Of a DNA stretch of 8,830 nt, positions 7,458-8,830 are shown piece by piece. Positions within the stretch are counted from its first letter, which is position 1. Each line of letters opens with the position of its first letter. This stretch comes from Burkholderiaceae bacterium (GTDB lineage: Bacteria > Pseudomonadota > Gammaproteobacteria > Burkholderiales > Burkholderiaceae_E). The DNA lies in contig JAHYJF010000145.1 in NCBI GenBank assembly GCA_019428955.1, forward strand, positions 1 to 8,830. The letters are read 5' to 3'. Under the pieces are notes generated by a model. That model ran no database searches. It had not been told where the DNA came from and saw only the letters and a list, made by a program, of their open reading frames with translations. The position numbers and the translations under genes were made by a program.

Positions 7458-8486
7458 GTGGCCCAGGTCAGACCGGAAGCACTGCCAGGACGGCTCAAGT
7501 CCGCCCTGCCAGCCGTAGTGTGGATCCACGGCGATGAGCCACTGTTCGTTCAGGAGGCCGGCGACGCGGTGCGCGCCCGGGCCCGCGAATTGCAGTTCGA
7601 CGAGCGCCAGGTGCTGCAGGTCGAGCGCGGCTTCAAGGCTGACGAAATCCGCAACGAAGTCGGTTCGGGATCGCTCTTTGCCGCCAGCAAGCTGATCGAA
7701 ATCCGTTTCGCCGGCAAACCGGCCAAGGACATGCTGGAGACGATCGCTGCGCTGCTCGAGCAACTTCCTGATGAAGTCAGGCTGCTCGTGACCAGCGCAC
7801 GGCTGGACCGCGCCACCACGGAGTCGGCCAACTTCGCCCGGATCAATCGCGCCGGCGTCGTGGTGGCCGTCTACCCGCTCGAACGCAGCCGCCTCAAGGG
7901 CTGGATTGCCGAGCGCCTGCGGCGCCAGGGGCAGAGTGCCGACGACGCCACGCTGGAACTGATCGCGGCCCGGGTCGAGGGCAACGCGCTCGCCGCCGAC
8001 CAGGAAATACGCAAGCTCGGACTGCTCTTCGATGGCGGAGAATTGCCGGTCGAGCAGACCCGCGACGCGGTGCTCGATGTCGCCCGCTACAGCGCCTTCG
8101 ATCTCGTCGACGCGGCGCTCAGTGGCGACCGGCTGCGCAGCGTGCGCACGCTCGCCGGACTGGAAGCCGAAGGCGAGGCGCCGCCGTTGGTGCTCTGGGC
8201 CCTGGCGGACGCGGTGCGCACCCTGATGCGGCTGCACGAAGGGCGCGCGAGCAGACGGGGCGAGTCGCAGGTACTGCGCGAGGCACGCGTTTTCGGCCCG
8301 CGCGAGCAACTCTTTCGCGGCGCGCTGCCGCGCATCGACCAAGTGCGCGCCCGCCGGGCACTGCAGATGGCCGCCCACACCGATACAATTATCAAGGGAT
8401 TGAACCCCGGAGACGGCTGGCAGGCGCTTGGCGCGCTGGCCCTCACGATTGCCGGAGCACCTGTGCTGGAAGAACCATCGACATGA
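7458..8486 (+). CDS. holA: DNA polymerase III, delta subunit
   Basis: HolA is the wrench of the clamp loader: it opens the beta sliding clamp during replication in the cytoplasm. The 342-residue length is normal for the family. The N-terminal domain shows WIHGDEPLFVQEAGDAVR (22-39), corresponding to the GxDPLLxQE region of E. coli delta. SLFAASKLIEIR (72-83) contains Leu73-Phe74, matching in place and number the clamp-binding Leu-Phe of the E. coli protein. The middle part (RLDRATTESANF, LKGWIAERL, EGNALAADQEIRKL) and a C-terminal helical collar domain (NPGDGWQAL) also match. No nucleotide-binding loop is seen, as usual for delta. The GTG start has GAGG at 7 nt. It lies 48 bp after lptE, and its stop overlaps proA as ATGA. 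Confidence 0.95.
   Translation: MAQVRPEALPGRLKSALPAVVWIHGDEPLFVQEAGDAVRARARELQFDERQVLQVERGFKADEIRNEVGSGSLFAASKLIEIRFAGKPAKDMLETIAALLEQLPDEVRLLVTSARLDRATTESANFARINRAGVVVAVYPLERSRLKGWIAERLRRQGQSADDATLELIAARVEGNALAADQEIRKLGLLFDGGELPVEQTRDAVLDVARYSAFDLVDAALSGDRLRSVRTLAGLEAEGEAPPLVLWALADAVRTLMRLHEGRASRRGESQVLREARVFGPREQLFRGALPRIDQVRARRALQMAAHTDTIIKGLNPGDGWQALGALALTIAGAPVLEEPST
8384..8389 (+). promoter_or_regulatory. Possible internal -10 box ahead of proA
   Basis: TACAAT stands in a short AT-rich patch (about 8382-8396) within the G+C-rich 3' part of holA, about 94 bp before the proA start. It could be the -10 of an internal promoter giving extra proA transcripts. No -35 match is found at the expected distance, so this is speculative. 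Confidence 0.2.
8468..8472 (+). promoter_or_regulatory. Ribosome binding site of proA
   Basis: GGAAG lies within the last codons of holA, 10 nt before the proA ATG. Together with the ATGA overlap it supports this start. Confidence 0.45.
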
Positions 8487-8830
8487 CCGAAGTCGCCGAC
8501 ATTGCCAGCTACATTGCCCAGGTGGGCGCGCGTGCGCGTGCCGCCAGCCGGGCCATGGCTGGTGCACCGAGCGCGGCCAAGAACGCAGCTCTGGCGGCAA
8601 CTGCCGCGGCCATCCGCGGCGCCAGCGCCGCGCTACGTGCCGCCAACGAACTTGACCTGGCCGCGGCGCGCGGCGCCGGACACGATGCCGCCTTCGTCGA
8701 CCGACTGGCGCTCACCGCCGCCGGCATCGAGGCGATGGCCGCCGGGCTGGACCAGATTGCGATGCTGCCGGACCCGATCGGCGAGATCACCGAACTTCGA
8801 CCCCGTCCGAGTGGCATCCAGGTTGGGCGG
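8483..8830 (+). CDS. proA: Gamma-glutamyl phosphate reductase (glutamate-5-semialdehyde dehydrogenase), 5' part
   Basis: ProA reduces gamma-glutamyl phosphate to glutamate-5-semialdehyde with NADPH, the second step of proline synthesis from glutamate, in the cytoplasm. I see 116 codons running off the right edge, about a quarter of the usual 415-425 residues. The alanine-rich helical N-terminus (ARAASRAMAGAPSAAKNAAL), the region AANELDLAAARGAG, the stretch VDRLALTAAGIEAMAAGLDQ and the diagnostic LPDPIGEITELRPRPSGIQVGR at the edge match the N-terminal part of ProA, which is an aldehyde-dehydrogenase fold. The catalytic Cys lies outside the window. The ATG overlaps the holA stop (ATGA) and has GGAAG upstream, so it is probably translated from the leuS-operon message. 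Confidence 0.95.
   Translation, partial: MTEVADIASYIAQVGARARAASRAMAGAPSAAKNAALAATAAAIRGASAALRAANELDLAAARGAGHDAAFVDRLALTAAGIEAMAAGLDQIAMLPDPIGEITELRPRPSGIQVGR

Noticed and set aside
7044..8600. 518-codon minus-strand open frame under lptE, holA and proA
   Set aside because: It crosses three well-supported genes and has no recognisable domain or ribosome binding site.
1..8830. Mobile element, CRISPR, tRNA or defence system
   Set aside because: No terminal repeats, transposase or integrase sequences, spaced direct repeats or tRNA-like folds were found; the gene-free stretches are all under 200 bp.

Overview
The window is G+C-rich chromosomal DNA (roughly two thirds G+C by eye) from a bacterium with an outer membrane. 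I read it as a proteobacterium, most likely beta- or gamma-. The evidence is the gene order leuS-lptE-holA-proA, the presence of an LPS-transport lipoprotein, and a LeuS whose signature stretches (GTMSKSKNNGVDPQ, VEYFWPEE) recall beta/gamma-proteobacterial enzymes. I cannot fix the genus. No mobile element, CRISPR array, tRNA or rRNA gene, or foreign-looking island was seen. The window is almost entirely coding and all six genes belong to known families.

Left part (1-4001, minus strand): a formate--tetrahydrofolate ligase gene (fhs, 2325-4001) is followed 80 bp downstream on the same strand by a large indolepyruvate ferredoxin oxidoreductase gene (2244 down to the left edge, 748 codons visible, 3' end cut off). 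The second enzyme is of the fused type, with thiamine-diphosphate parts, a Cys-rich iron-sulfur segment and the beginning of the gamma-type domain in one chain. The two may be co-transcribed. Both belong to carbon and redox metabolism: one activates formate onto tetrahydrofolate, the other oxidatively decarboxylates aryl-pyruvates to acyl-CoA.

Centre (4002-4179): a 178-bp divergent intergenic region. It holds a consensus -10 box for leuS, a perfect 7-bp inverted repeat just upstream of it, and a 16-codon open frame with a perfect Shine-Dalgarno whose reality is doubtful.

Right part (4180-8830, plus strand): leuS (leucyl-tRNA synthetase), lptE (LPS-assembly lipoprotein), holA (DNA polymerase III delta subunit) and the first 116 codons of proA (gamma-glutamyl phosphate reductase). 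leuS/lptE overlap as TGATG and holA/proA as ATGA, and lptE-holA are 48 bp apart, so this looks like one housekeeping operon spanning translation, envelope biogenesis, replication and proline synthesis.

I found no convincing undescribed system. The points worth a second look are small: regulatory details of the divergent region, the unusual start context of fhs, the fhs/indolepyruvate oxidoreductase pairing, and an AT-rich -10-like patch inside holA ahead of proA.
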